Below are positions 1-8,630 of a stretch of 19,474 bases of DNA, one piece after another; the first letter of the stretch is position 1, and the number at the start of each line of letters is the position of its first letter. A program made the position numbers and the translations under genes. The stretch lies in the NCBI GenBank assembly GCA_937132145.1, contig CAKZNY010000170.1, positions 1-19,474 of the forward strand. The letters are read 5' to 3'. Below the pieces are notes generated by a model. The model made no database searches. It had not been told where the DNA came from and worked only from the letters and a program-made list of their open reading frames with translations. Source of the stretch: an uncultured Paracoccaceae bacterium. GTDB taxonomy: Bacteria > Pseudomonadota > Alphaproteobacteria > Rhodobacterales > Rhodobacteraceae.

Positions 1-4
1 GGAT

Positions 5-220
5 TCATGAATTATTTACGGAATTCAACAATTGAACGTTGTCTTGAATTTGTAAATTGGTGATGACTTCGGATGTTGAAACCCTAGGTTCGCCTATTCG
101 CTTGAATGCCCAATCAATAAGATCAGAGGAACGGTAAAGTGACCGATTTCCGAAACGTAAATAGATTGGACCGCCTCCAGTCGATGCAAGTTTCTGCAGT
201 GTCGATTTCGCGATCGGCAA
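5..220 (-). CDS. AlpA/excisionase-like helix-turn-helix protein, probably N-terminally shortened
   Basis: The 71-residue reading frame ends in a proper TGA stop. It carries the back half of a MerR/AlpA-type winged helix: a KSTLQKL recognition-helix segment, then GGGPIYLRFGNRSLYR (wing) and a DLIDWAF helix, ending in an STSE tail common in small phage/island excisionase-like regulators. Such proteins normally have another 10-20 residues that make the first helix. Here the only in-frame start is TTG at 220, and a stop codon (TGA, 244-242) lies eight codons upstream, so the first helix is missing or shifted to another frame. The DNA is clearly more AT-rich than the FDH genes, which fits acquired material. 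A short functional protein is possible, but a decaying gene is equally likely. No target can be named. Confidence 0.5.
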   Translation of the reverse strand: MPIAKSTLQKLASTGGGPIYLRFGNRSLYRSSDLIDWAFKRIGEPRVSTSEVITNLQIQDNVQLLNSVNNS

Positions 221-336
221 GCTGTGTGGCGAAAGATTCTCTCATGCCTCAGGATACAATTCCATCATCCCGGTGAAAATCCCTTAGTTTTGCCGAGGCC
301 TCTTTTTACACGTCTTTAGATATTTTCAAACCCGCT

Positions 337-2364
337 CTACGCTGAAATTAAATCGGGTTGCTCCAGTTCAACACAGGGAACCCAAATTTTGAATGTTGTT
401 CCCGAGTTGACTTTGCTGGTTGCGTAAATTTTCCCGCCACCGCGGAAAATAATTTTTTGGCTTATCGACAGGCCAAGCCCGGTGCCTTCACTGCTTTTGG
501 TGGTGAAAAACGGATCAAAAACGCTATCCAGTACCTGCTGGTCCATGCCGATTCCGGTATCGGAAACGGTGATCTCCACGCCTTTGGTGGCACCATCTGA
601 TTTATCCACCGTCGTAATATGCAAATTTCCGCCGTCTGGCATCGCGTGAATGGCATTTACAATCAGATTGACGACAACCTGCTGCAATTCGGTGCGGTTC
701 ATCGCAACCAAACCGACATCTCCCAGATCGAGTTTGAGTTTGATTTTTACCTTGCCCAGCAAATGTTGCACCAAGGGTATGCTGTCATTGATAACATCAT
801 TGGGGGAATGAGAGCTTACGGTGCCGGCAAATTCTTCGGGCCGGGCAAATTGCAACAGTTTGTTGATTAGCGTATTGATACGATGCACCTGTTCATACAC
901 CAGTGAAAACTCGGTTTTCAGCGGGTCGGCAAGGTCGCCCAGAGCTTCATAGATCACATCGACATTGCCTTGAATCACCGCCACAGGGTTGTTGATTTCA
1001 TGGGCAACACTGGCGGTGATTTCACCAATCGCCGCCAGTTTCTCGGAAATCACCAGTTGCTTGGTGGTCACTTCCAACTGGTCGTTGGCTTCTTGCAGCT
1101 CGTGAGTGCGCGATTTTACACGAATTTCCAGCTCGTCAGCCCATTCACGCAAGCGTTGGTCGCGCTCCTGCACCTGTGCCAGAACCGTATCGAGATGCGC
1201 GGACACCAGGGAAATCTCGTTATGGGTATCGGCTAGCCCTGTGCGGGCGGACAGATCACCAGCCTCGACTTTGGAAATGGTTTCAACGATATTTTCAAGC
1301 GGCTTGAACACCCCGCGTGCCAGTCGTAAAAACAGCGGCACCGACAGGGCCAGCAGTAAGATAAAACCACCGGAAATCAGCCAAAAGGCCCTAGCCTTGG
1401 CCGCGCGATAAGGGCTGTCCAGAAAGCCTACATAAAGCATACCGACCCGATTGCCAAAACTGTCCAGAAGCGGTTCATAAGCCGAGATATACCAGTCATT
1501 TACCACAAAAGCCCGGTCCAGCCAGATGCGGCCCTCGTCCAGCACCGCGGCGCGCACCTCTATGGAAACCCGCGTGCCCAGGGCGCGGACATTTTCAAAC
1601 AGCCGGACATTGGTCGAAATTCGCACATCTTCCAAAAATAATGTGGTGGTGCCGCGACTGCCCTCGGTCAGGCTGGCCTCGGGGTAGACCAGAGCATTGA
1701 TGGTATCGATAAAGGCAAGGTTCCGGTTCAACAGCACGCCGGCCACCAGAATGCCGCCGGTGGTCGGGACGGCGGCGGCTGTATGCACAACCATGCCACG
1801 GGTTTCGTTGCTGCGCGTTGTGGGCAGCTCGGCTTTTGTGGGCACCAGCGGGATATGGGCCCGTTCCGCAAGCGCAGTCGAAATTTCGGTCAGATCCTGA
1901 TGGGTGAAAATATCTATTTCGGTGCCACCCGTGCCGCCAAGCGCCGCTTGGACGACTGGCCAGCGGGCCGGATTTTCGGGCACGGCCCCACCGGTGGACG
2001 TAATTACCGCGCCATCCGGTGCGATATAATAAAGAAAATCAAAGCCGCGGGCCTGTCTCTGGGTCTCTATCAACGCGGGCAGGGCACCATCGTTATACGC
2101 TTGTAGAAACGCCGCCGAGGCCCCGAATGCCTGCACATTCTCAAAGGCGCGTTCTTTCAGACCGGCCAGATATTGATGGGCGATGGTTAGTTCGCCATTT
2201 ACTTTGGCGATCAGCAGATTGTCAAAGCGCGCGGACCAGTTATAGATTACCACACCGCCAAACAGCGGCATGACCAGCAGCATTGGCAGCAACGCGATCA
2301 TCAGTAACCGTGTGCGAACGGATTTATGCCATGGAATACTTTGCGATTTTATCGGCTTACGCAT
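337..2364 (-). CDS. Membrane sensor histidine kinase (Cache-like sensor, HAMP, HisKA, HATPase_c)
   Basis: This 675-residue kinase has a first membrane segment at about residues 18-42, a large periplasmic region at 43-325, a second membrane segment at about 326-347, a HAMP linker to about 400, and a coiled coil. The dimerisation box SVAHEINNP follows, with phospho-acceptor His455. The ATPase domain shows the N box (NLIVNAIHAM, about 566-575), G1 (DTGIGM, 602-607), F box (FDPFFTT) and G2 (GTGLGLS, 627-633), so all catalytic boxes are intact. The periplasmic part ends in VGMLYVGFLDSPYR, a pattern seen at the end of Cache-type ligand-binding domains, so an extracytoplasmic small molecule is the likely signal. 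The architecture resembles DctB/NtrB-type kinases. The start ATG overlaps the regulator's stop codon region by 8 bp, so the two are translated together. Formate, another carboxylate, or a respiratory cue are guesses for the ligand. Confidence 0.93.
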   Translation of the reverse strand: MRKPIKSQSIPWHKSVRTRLLMIALLPMLLVMPLFGGVVIYNWSARFDNLLIAKVNGELTIAHQYLAGLKERAFENVQAFGASAAFLQAYNDGALPALIETQRQARGFDFLYYIAPDGAVITSTGGAVPENPARWPVVQAALGGTGGTEIDIFTHQDLTEISTALAERAHIPLVPTKAELPTTRSNETRGMVVHTAAAVPTTGGILVAGVLLNRNLAFIDTINALVYPEASLTEGSRGTTTLFLEDVRISTNVRLFENVRALGTRVSIEVRAAVLDEGRIWLDRAFVVNDWYISAYEPLLDSFGNRVGMLYVGFLDSPYRAAKARAFWLISGGFILLLALSVPLFLRLARGVFKPLENIVETISKVEAGDLSARTGLADTHNEISLVSAHLDTVLAQVQERDQRLREWADELEIRVKSRTHELQEANDQLEVTTKQLVISEKLAAIGEITASVAHEINNPVAVIQGNVDVIYEALGDLADPLKTEFSLVYEQVHRINTLINKLLQFARPEEFAGTVSSHSPNDVINDSIPLVQHLLGKVKIKLKLDLGDVGLVAMNRTELQQVVVNLIVNAIHAMPDGGNLHITTVDKSDGATKGVEITVSDTGIGMDQQVLDSVFDPFFTTKSSEGTGLGLSISQKIIFRGGGKIYATSKVNSGTTFKIWVPCVELEQPDLISA

Positions 2365-3742
2365 CCCACATTGCGCATTTCCGGTCTATTGTCTTGCGCG
2401 AAACCCCAAGCCTTCGCGCTGCTTCTGCACGGTTGCCGTTGCAATCTTTCAGGACATTGAGAATATGGCGACGCTCGACCGCAGCAAGTGAATCCACTGC
2501 CATCGAGTCATTTTGGGTTTCGTCGCTGAATTCGGGTGGGAATTCTCCGACAATCAACGACCGCTCGATCAGGTTGCGCAACTCGCGCACATTGCCCGGC
2601 CAGTCATAGCTGGAAAGCTTTAGCAAAACCCCTTCGGTAAGCGGCAGCGGTTGTACGCCCAGCTCGTCCGATATGCGTTGCATGAACATGTTGCTCAACT
2701 CTATGAGGTCACCCTTGCGCTCGATCAGGCGGGGCATCTGGATGTTGATCACATTGATGCGATGATAAAGATCGGCGCGGAAACGCCCCTCGGCCACGGC
2801 CTTTTCCAGGTCGGCATTGGTGGCGAACATAAATCGCAGGTTAAGCGGCACTTCGCGAAGCGAGCCGATGGGGCGGATGCGCATTTCCTCGATCACCCGC
2901 AAAAGCATCCCCTGCACCTTAAGCGGCAGATCAATAATTTCGTCCAGAAACAGGGTGCCGCCACGGGCATAGACAAGCAGCCCGTCTTGCTGGATATCCC
3001 CCTCGACCGGGTCATGCCGGATATAGCCAAACAGCTCGTTGGCGATGGCTTCGGGGGAAATGGCTGCGCAATTAACCGGCACGAAAGGGTGTTCGGCGCG
3101 GTCAGACATGCTGTGCAACGTGCGCGCCACCACTTCTTTGCCAGTGCCGCTGGCGCCGGTGAACAACACCGATGTCGGCAGCGGTGCGATGCGCTCCAAA
3201 GTATTGCGAATGGAGGTGATTTCGTCGGAACGCCCCAAAAGGCGACCATGCGCACAGAGCTTTTCAGAGGCCAGTTCGTATTTCAGCAGATAATTTTCAC
3301 GCCGTAACTCTTGTCGGTCAAAGCAAAGGGACACCGCGTTTAGAATTTGATTGGAGCGGAAGGGCTTCAGCACAAAATCCGCCACTCCGGCACGCAATGC
3401 CGTGATCGCGGTTTCAAGGTCGGCAAAGGCGGTGATCAGAATCGCTTCGGCAAAAAATCCTAACTTACGCTGCTCTTTCAGCCAGTCCAGACCGGTTTTG
3501 CCCGGCATGATATTATCGAGGATAACAATGTCAAAATGGTTCCGGTCGAGCAGGTTTGAGGCCTCCTCGACGCTGCCCGCGCTTTCCACCCGCAAACAGC
3601 GCGGCGCAAGAATTTTGGTCAAAAAGTTGCGCATTCCTACTTCGTCATCAACAATCAGCACCGAAGAAAGCGCTAAGCCGGCGCCAAAATCGGCACCGAC
3701 TTTTTGTGGAGTGGCGGGTTGCGTTAGCGGCTTGACGATCAT
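2357..3742 (-). CDS. NtrC-family response regulator lacking the GAFTGA loop
   Basis: 461 residues. The receiver domain (about 27-140) has acidic residues Asp32/Asp33, phospho-acceptor Asp76 (ILDNIMP), Thr104 and Lys126 (LKPF). The AAA+ domain (about 168-395) has Walker A GASGTGKE (196-203), Walker B GGTLFLDEI (261-269) and the arginine-rich FRADLYHRIN segment. A Fis-type helix-turn-helix sits at about 421-459 (NRAEAARRLGVSRKTI). The segment after ELFG (236-239), which in sigma-54 activators reads ...GAFTGA, here reads YIRHDPVEGD, so the sigma-54 contact loop is absent. The protein therefore probably works with a sigma-70-type polymerase or as a repressor, as known for some alphaproteobacterial NtrC proteins that lack this loop. 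A GGGAG ribosome site lies 8 nt before the ATG. The gene starts 24 bp after the cytochrome b subunit and overlaps the kinase, which suggests a dedicated FDH regulator. Confidence 0.93.
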   Translation of the reverse strand: MIVKPLTQPATPQKVGADFGAGLALSSVLIVDDEVGMRNFLTKILAPRCLRVESAGSVEEASNLLDRNHFDIVILDNIMPGKTGLDWLKEQRKLGFFAEAILITAFADLETAITALRAGVADFVLKPFRSNQILNAVSLCFDRQELRRENYLLKYELASEKLCAHGRLLGRSDEITSIRNTLERIAPLPTSVLFTGASGTGKEVVARTLHSMSDRAEHPFVPVNCAAISPEAIANELFGYIRHDPVEGDIQQDGLLVYARGGTLFLDEIIDLPLKVQGMLLRVIEEMRIRPIGSLREVPLNLRFMFATNADLEKAVAEGRFRADLYHRINVINIQMPRLIERKGDLIELSNMFMQRISDELGVQPLPLTEGVLLKLSSYDWPGNVRELRNLIERSLIVGEFPPEFSDETQNDSMAVDSLAAVERRHILNVLKDCNGNRAEAARRLGVSRKTIDRKCAMWDA

Positions 3743-3766
3743 GTTATGCTGCTCCCGAGCCGATAA

Positions 3767-4966
3767 CTATTCCGCCGACGTTTTATCGACATTTTCCTTT
3801 TTCACATCTTCATACCACAGATCATGATGCTCTTTTGCCCATTGCTCGTCAACCGTGCCCTTGGTCATTGACTCCAGCGCCCCTTCCATGCCGACGCTGC
3901 CCAGATAGATATGGGCAACGATAATGGAGATAAAGACGAATGCGATGATCGAATGCACTATCTGCGAAAACTGCATTTCTTCTTGCGGGGCCAGCAGGGT
4001 GTTCAATTCACCAAAGCCCAGAATCTGCGGGATGCGCAAATAGTTCAGGGCTTCGAATATCGGGCCAAACATAGTGAACTGGAACGGGAACAACATCGAA
4101 AGGCCGGTAACGGAAATCAGTGTGCCGAGGATTATCACCGTCCAGAATATGATTTTCTCGCCGGCGTTGAATTTTCCGGCTGACGGGTGCACGCCTTCGC
4201 TGAACAGGCCACCGCCTTTAAGCATCCAGGCAATGTCGGTTTTTTCGGGCAGGTTTTTCCAGGCCCACAGGAAGAAGCTGGCGATAACGCCGAGCATGAA
4301 TGGCCAAGCCATATAGAAATGCACAAATTTTCCGGCGATGGCGATCGGGGTATACACCTCTTGGCCAAAAATCGGAATCAGTGCCACGCGGCCAAAAAGC
4401 AGGCTTAAACCGGTGAACGCCAGCAAGACAAAAGGAATGGCCATGGTCCAGTGGGCTATCCGTTCGATCAGTTTGAAACGCAGGATGCTGACGCCGGTTT
4501 TTTCGCCTTCGATGAGGATTTTACCCCGGATCAGGTAAAATAACAGAAGCGCGCCCAGCATTGCGAGCAGCATGTATCCGCCATAGCTGCGTATCGGTCC
4601 GGCCCGCCATTCCAGCCAGCGCATGCCGCCATCCTGAATGACAACACCGCCCACAGGGGCTTTGTTTGTTGAAATAATATCGGCACTGCCATAGCGAAAG
4701 GCGCGCCAAAACTCGGGGTCGGCCACTCCGCCCAAAGTACCAAGCTGGCCCGTCAGTGGGGCGGCGCGGCGCGGATCACCGGTCGCATCGCTGCGGAACT
4801 GGTCGTCAATCACCTCACCGCGTTGGCGGGCGAGAATATCTTCCAGTGTCTGGGCACCGCCGGTTTGGGCGCGCGGGTCCGGGTTGTCCTGGGTGAATCC
4901 CGGGGCGCTGGAAAAAACCAGCCAAAGGGCCGTCAATATGAGGGCCGAAAATTTATGCGCGAACAT
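3767..4966 (-). CDS. fdhC: Formate dehydrogenase gamma subunit, cytochrome b556
   Basis: This membrane diheme subunit takes electrons from the Fe-S subunit and reduces quinone. It is 399 residues if started at the ATG at 4966, where an AAGGAG ribosome site sits 7 nt upstream and a clear signal peptide begins (MFAHKFSALILTALW..., cleavage near residue 25). A 120-bp upstream extension of the frame overlaps the beta gene and is rejected. About 100 periplasmic residues follow, then hydrophobic segments near 128-147, 172-192, 214-236, 272-295 and 334-355. Candidate haem ligands are His172 (RIAHW), His216 (KFVHFY), His338 (IVHSI) and His352 (VAHIY). The long N-terminal extension before the first main membrane helix is typical of the FDH-gamma type found beside DUF3305/DUF3306 and TorD. 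The gene lies 77 bp after the beta subunit, with a strong hairpin in the gap. Confidence 0.93.
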   Translation of the reverse strand: MFAHKFSALILTALWLVFSSAPGFTQDNPDPRAQTGGAQTLEDILARQRGEVIDDQFRSDATGDPRRAAPLTGQLGTLGGVADPEFWRAFRYGSADIISTNKAPVGGVVIQDGGMRWLEWRAGPIRSYGGYMLLAMLGALLLFYLIRGKILIEGEKTGVSILRFKLIERIAHWTMAIPFVLLAFTGLSLLFGRVALIPIFGQEVYTPIAIAGKFVHFYMAWPFMLGVIASFFLWAWKNLPEKTDIAWMLKGGGLFSEGVHPSAGKFNAGEKIIFWTVIILGTLISVTGLSMLFPFQFTMFGPIFEALNYLRIPQILGFGELNTLLAPQEEMQFSQIVHSIIAFVFISIIVAHIYLGSVGMEGALESMTKGTVDEQWAKEHHDLWYEDVKKENVDKTSAE

Positions 4967-4991
4967 GCGGGTGCTCCTTGTATACGTCAAT

Positions 4992-5026
4992 CGGCACAGA
5001 GGGAAATTCCCCCTGTGCCGTTTTTT
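4992..5026 (+). terminator. Intercistronic hairpin with a plus-strand U-tract
   Basis: CGGCACAG (4992-4999) pairs exactly with CTGTGCCG (5013-5020). An inner GGG/CCC stem (5001-5003 with 5009-5011) and a small AT loop extend it. Six T residues follow on the plus strand (5021-5026), giving a textbook intrinsic terminator in the plus (antisense) direction. In the operon direction the same hairpin is preceded by six A and followed by GATTGACG, so it should not stop transcription into the cytochrome b gene. There it would act as an mRNA-stabilising or processing hairpin between beta and gamma. Confidence 0.75.
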
Positions 5027-5043
5027 GGTTGCAGTCGGCAGTA

Positions 5044-5640
5044 TTAACCGCCGGCTTTTTGGCCATATGCAGTGCCCCAGCCCCATGCGCCAGAGCCAAA
5101 GCCGCGTGATACTACACGCTCGCGGTAGATGGCGGAAACAATGTCTCCGTCACCGGCCAACAGGGCTTTGGTTGCGCACATTTCGGCACAGATCGGCAAC
5201 TTGCCTTCCGCAATACGGTTACGACCGTATTTCTGGAATTCCGCGGCGGAGTGGTCCTCTTCGGGCCCCCCTGCGCAGAATGTGCATTTGTCCATCTTGC
5301 CGCGAGACCCGAAATTGCCGGCCTGCGGAAACTGCGGCGCGCCGAACGGGCAGGCATACAGACAATATCCGCACCCGATACACAGGTCTTTGGAGTGTAG
5401 GACAATGCCGTCTTCTGTCTGGTAAAAACAGTCAGTCGGGCAAACGGCCATACACGGCGCATCCGAGCAGTGCATACAAGCGATCGAGATTGACCGCTCG
5501 CCGGGGGTGCCGTCACCGATGGTGACGACCTGACGCCGGTTGATGCCCCAAGGCACCTCATGCTCGTTTTTACAGGCAGTTACGCAGGCATTACATTCAA
5601 TGCAGCGTTCCGCATCACAGAGAAACTTTACTCTTGCCAT
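5044..5640 (-). CDS. fdhB: Formate dehydrogenase beta subunit, four-cluster [4Fe-4S] protein
   Basis: 198 residues with sixteen cysteines in four ferredoxin-type groups: Cys13/16/19/23, Cys55/58/63/67, Cys87/90/93/97, and a split group Cys119/122/151/155. This matches the FDH3-type beta subunit, which wires electrons from the catalytic subunit to the cytochrome b subunit on the periplasmic side. It has no signal peptide of its own, so it would be co-exported with the Tat-signal-bearing alpha subunit. An AAGGAG ribosome site lies 9 nt before the ATG, and the gene starts only 13 bp after the alpha stop codon, so the two are one transcription unit. The C-terminus is glycine-rich (FGSGAWGWGTAYG) and lacks the C-terminal membrane helix of E. 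coli FdnH, as is usual for this shorter class. Confidence 0.96.
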   Translation of the reverse strand: MARVKFLCDAERCIECNACVTACKNEHEVPWGINRRQVVTIGDGTPGERSISIACMHCSDAPCMAVCPTDCFYQTEDGIVLHSKDLCIGCGYCLYACPFGAPQFPQAGNFGSRGKMDKCTFCAGGPEEDHSAAEFQKYGRNRIAEGKLPICAEMCATKALLAGDGDIVSAIYRERVVSRGFGSGAWGWGTAYGQKAGG

Positions 5641-5653
5641 TTCTCAATTCTCC

Positions 5654-8548
5654 TTATGCTACAGTGATTTTGCAGAGAGTCACTTTTGTCTCCTGCATTT
5701 GGGTGACGCTGTCATAACCATAGGTCATGGCGGTATTGGCACTTTCGCCAAGCACAAAGGGAGCCGCACCTTCGGGGTATTTATCCCGCAGGTCCTTGCC
5801 CTGGAAATGCCCGCCAAAATGGAACGGCAAGAAGGCAACGCCTTCGCCGACCCGTTGGGTGACCATGGCCGCAACTTTGATTCTGCCGCCTTCAGGCCCT
5901 TCGACCCAAACCTGCTGACCATCACGAATGCCGATGTTATTGGCATCCCGAGTGTTGATCTCGACAAACATCTCTTGTTGCAGTTCCGCCAACCAAGGGT
6001 TGGAGCGGCTTTCGTCGCCACCACCCTCGTATTCCACCAGACGACCCGAGGTCAGGATCATTGGATAATCCTTGCTGAAGTCGTTTTTCTGGATCGACTC
6101 ATACATGGTTGGCAGGCGGTAAGCCTGTTTATCCGCATATGTTGGATAGTCGACCACAAGATCGCGGCGGTTGGTGTAAAGCGGCTCGCGGTGGATTGGC
6201 ACTGGATCCGGGAAGGTCCAGACGACCGCACGGGCCTTGGCATTACCAAATGGTGCACATTCATGGGCAATTGCCACACGCTGGATACCACCCGAAAGGT
6301 CGGTTTTCCAGTTGGAGCTGTCGCCCGCGCCTGCGGCCATTGTTGCCAATTCGGCTTCCGTCAACTCACTATCCCAGCCGAGTTCTTTCAGCATGGCGAG
6401 GGTGAATTCAGGGTAACCGTCCTGAATGTCGGAGTCTTTCGAGTAGACCCCCTCGGCCAGCAGGTTCACACCGTCACGTTCAACGCCAAAACGGGCGCGG
6501 AAGGTCAGGCCGCCTTTTGATACGGGTTTAGACATATCATAAAGCAATGGAGTACCTGGGTGCTTGTCCTCTGGATTGCCCCAGCATGGCCATGGCAGGC
6601 CGTAATATTCGCCATCTGCCGGGCCACCAATGGCCTGCAAAGTGGTTTTGTCGAATGTATGCTGGTTGGCCATGTGCATCTTGATGCGTTCAGGTGATTG
6701 CCCTGTATAGCCAATGGTCCACATGCCGCCGTTATACTCGCGGGTGATGTCCTCGATATTCGGCTCATCCTCAGCGTCCATGCCGATTTTGCGGAACAGA
6801 CGATCGGCAAAACCGAACTTCTTGGCAAACTTCGCCATGATGATATGGTCAGGCAGACTTTCGAAAACCGGATCCATTACCTTGTCACGCCACTGCAACG
6901 AGCGGTTAGACGCTGTTACCGAACCGCGAGTCTCGTATTGAGTTGAGGCTGGCAGCAGGTAAACACCATCGGTCCGGTCATGCAAAACCGCAGAAACCGT
7001 TGGATACGGGTCAATTACGACCAGCAAATCCAGCTTTTCCATCGCAGCTTTCATTTCAACGCCACGCGTTTGGCTGTTTGGCGCGTGGCCCCACAGAACC
7101 ATCGCACGGACGTTATCCGGCTGATCAATGTTTTCCTTGTCTTCCAACACGCCGTCAATCCAGCGCGATACAGGAATACCCTTCAGGTTCATCAAAGATT
7201 TTTCAGACCCGTCAGCGGATTTCAGAGTGTCAAACCGCCCCTTGAGCCAGTCGAGATCTTCATCCCAAACCCGTGCCCAATGTGCCCAAGCACCAGCGGA
7301 CAGGCCATAGTAACCTGGCAGAGAGTGCGAAAGGATGCACATATCTGTCGCGCCCTGAACATTGTCGTGGCCGCGGAAGATATTTGTGCCGCCGCCTGCA
7401 AGGCCCATGTTGCCAAGAGCAAGCTGAAGGATGCAATAAGCGCGGGTGTTGTTGTTACCCGTGGTGTGCTGTGTGCCACCCATGCACCAGATCAACGTAC
7501 CTGGACGGTTGTTGGCCAAGGTGCGTGCAACACGCTCCATCTGGGAGCCGGGAACACCTGTCACCCGTTCGACTTCTGCGGGATCCCATTTTTTTACCTC
7601 GGCGCGGATTTCGTCCATGCCGTAAACACGGGTGCGGATGAATTCTTTGTCTTCCCAAGCATTTTCGAAGATGTGCCACAAGAAGCCCCAGATCAGTGCA
7701 ACATCCGAACCCGGACGAATACGAACGTATTCATCTGCATGGGCTGCGGTGCGGGTAAAGCGTGGATCACAAACAATAAGCTGAGCGTTGTTTTGCTCCT
7801 TGGCTTTTAGCAGGTGAAGCAGCGAAACAGGGTGCGCCTCGGCAGGGTTACCACCAATAACCAACATCACTTTGGAATTGTGAATGTCGTTATAGGAGTT
7901 GGTCATGGCGCCGTAGCCCCATGTGTTGGCCACACCGGCCACCGTGGTCGAGTGACAAATCCGTGCCTGATGGTCTACGTTGTTGCTGCCCCAATAGGCG
8001 GCAAATTTGCGGAACAGATAGGCTTGTTCGTTGTTGAACTTGGCCGAGCCAAGCCAGTAAACTGAATCAGGGCCGCTTTCGTCGCGAATAACACCCATCT
8101 GGTCGCCGATTTCATCAATCGCTGTCTCCCAGGAAATGCGTTTCCATTCGCCGTTTACTTTTTTCATCGGGTATTTCAGGCGGCGTTCACCGTGTGCGGC
8201 GTCGCGGGCTGATGCCCCTTTGGCACAATGGGCGCCAAGGTTGAACGGGCTGTCAAAACCGGGTTCTTGCCCGATCCATACACCGTTATCCACTTCGGCC
8301 AGCACTGTGCAGCCGACGGAACAGTTGCAGCATACCGATTTAACGATTTTAACGGCGCTATCAACCGCATCTGCGGTTTGGGCCTGCACAACCGTGCCGG
8401 CAAAGGTACTGATCGAGGCCAGGCCACCAACGGCCAGACCTGAGTTGCGCAAAAAGCTGCGCCGGTTTACCGAAGTTTCGGCAATATTTGACAAGAGGCT
8501 TGTCCGCTGGGGGCGTCTCGCTACCCCGTTGGTTTTTTTCCTCAGCAT
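5654..8548 (-). CDS. fdhA: Formate dehydrogenase catalytic alpha subunit, Mo/W-bis-PGD, cysteine type, Tat-exported
   Basis: A 964-residue DMSO-reductase-family enzyme that oxidises formate to CO2. A twin-arginine signal is visible (NRRSFLRNSG, Arg29-Arg30, followed by a hydrophobic stretch ending near VQAQTA), so the mature enzyme is periplasmic. The [4Fe-4S] ligands are Cys73, Cys76, Cys80 and Cys108, followed by Lys110, the usual electron-relay lysine. The metal ligand lies in DHQARICHSTTVAG: Cys198 occupies the place of selenocysteine in E. coli FdnG, followed by His199. The family regions GNPAEAHP and TGNNNTRAYC and a C-terminal cofactor-binding domain are present, and no internal stop is used. 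A GGGAG ribosome site lies 7 nt before the ATG. The neighbours (TorD-like, DUF3305/3306, Tat peptide, beta, gamma) are the standard set for this enzyme class. Whether molybdenum or tungsten is used cannot be read from the gene, but the nearby tup genes make tungsten possible. Confidence 0.97.
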   Translation of the reverse strand: MLRKKTNGVARRPQRTSLLSNIAETSVNRRSFLRNSGLAVGGLASISTFAGTVVQAQTADAVDSAVKIVKSVCCNCSVGCTVLAEVDNGVWIGQEPGFDSPFNLGAHCAKGASARDAAHGERRLKYPMKKVNGEWKRISWETAIDEIGDQMGVIRDESGPDSVYWLGSAKFNNEQAYLFRKFAAYWGSNNVDHQARICHSTTVAGVANTWGYGAMTNSYNDIHNSKVMLVIGGNPAEAHPVSLLHLLKAKEQNNAQLIVCDPRFTRTAAHADEYVRIRPGSDVALIWGFLWHIFENAWEDKEFIRTRVYGMDEIRAEVKKWDPAEVERVTGVPGSQMERVARTLANNRPGTLIWCMGGTQHTTGNNNTRAYCILQLALGNMGLAGGGTNIFRGHDNVQGATDMCILSHSLPGYYGLSAGAWAHWARVWDEDLDWLKGRFDTLKSADGSEKSLMNLKGIPVSRWIDGVLEDKENIDQPDNVRAMVLWGHAPNSQTRGVEMKAAMEKLDLLVVIDPYPTVSAVLHDRTDGVYLLPASTQYETRGSVTASNRSLQWRDKVMDPVFESLPDHIIMAKFAKKFGFADRLFRKIGMDAEDEPNIEDITREYNGGMWTIGYTGQSPERIKMHMANQHTFDKTTLQAIGGPADGEYYGLPWPCWGNPEDKHPGTPLLYDMSKPVSKGGLTFRARFGVERDGVNLLAEGVYSKDSDIQDGYPEFTLAMLKELGWDSELTEAELATMAAGAGDSSNWKTDLSGGIQRVAIAHECAPFGNAKARAVVWTFPDPVPIHREPLYTNRRDLVVDYPTYADKQAYRLPTMYESIQKNDFSKDYPMILTSGRLVEYEGGGDESRSNPWLAELQQEMFVEINTRDANNIGIRDGQQVWVEGPEGGRIKVAAMVTQRVGEGVAFLPFHFGGHFQGKDLRDKYPEGAAPFVLGESANTAMTYGYDSVTQMQETKVTLCKITVA

Positions 8549-8630
8549 TTTCTTCTCCCTGTATTGGGTTTTGGATATTCAGTTCCAGCCGTCGGGCGTC
8601 TCGCAACCATTGGCCTTCTTGGTATATCCC

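Noticed and set aside
295-307. Terminator at GAGGCCTC followed by five T
   Set aside because: The palindrome has no loop and only four pairs per arm, so it would not form a stable RNA hairpin; it also points the wrong way for the kinase gene.
4967-5086. N-terminal extension of the cytochrome b subunit to 5086
   Set aside because: The extension overlaps the beta gene, encodes a non-conserved stretch, and precedes a clear signal peptide with a good ribosome site at 4966.
7950-7965. Selenocysteine-type FDH
   Set aside because: The metal-ligand codon in ARICHS is a cysteine codon, not TGA, so no SECIS element or Sec machinery is needed.
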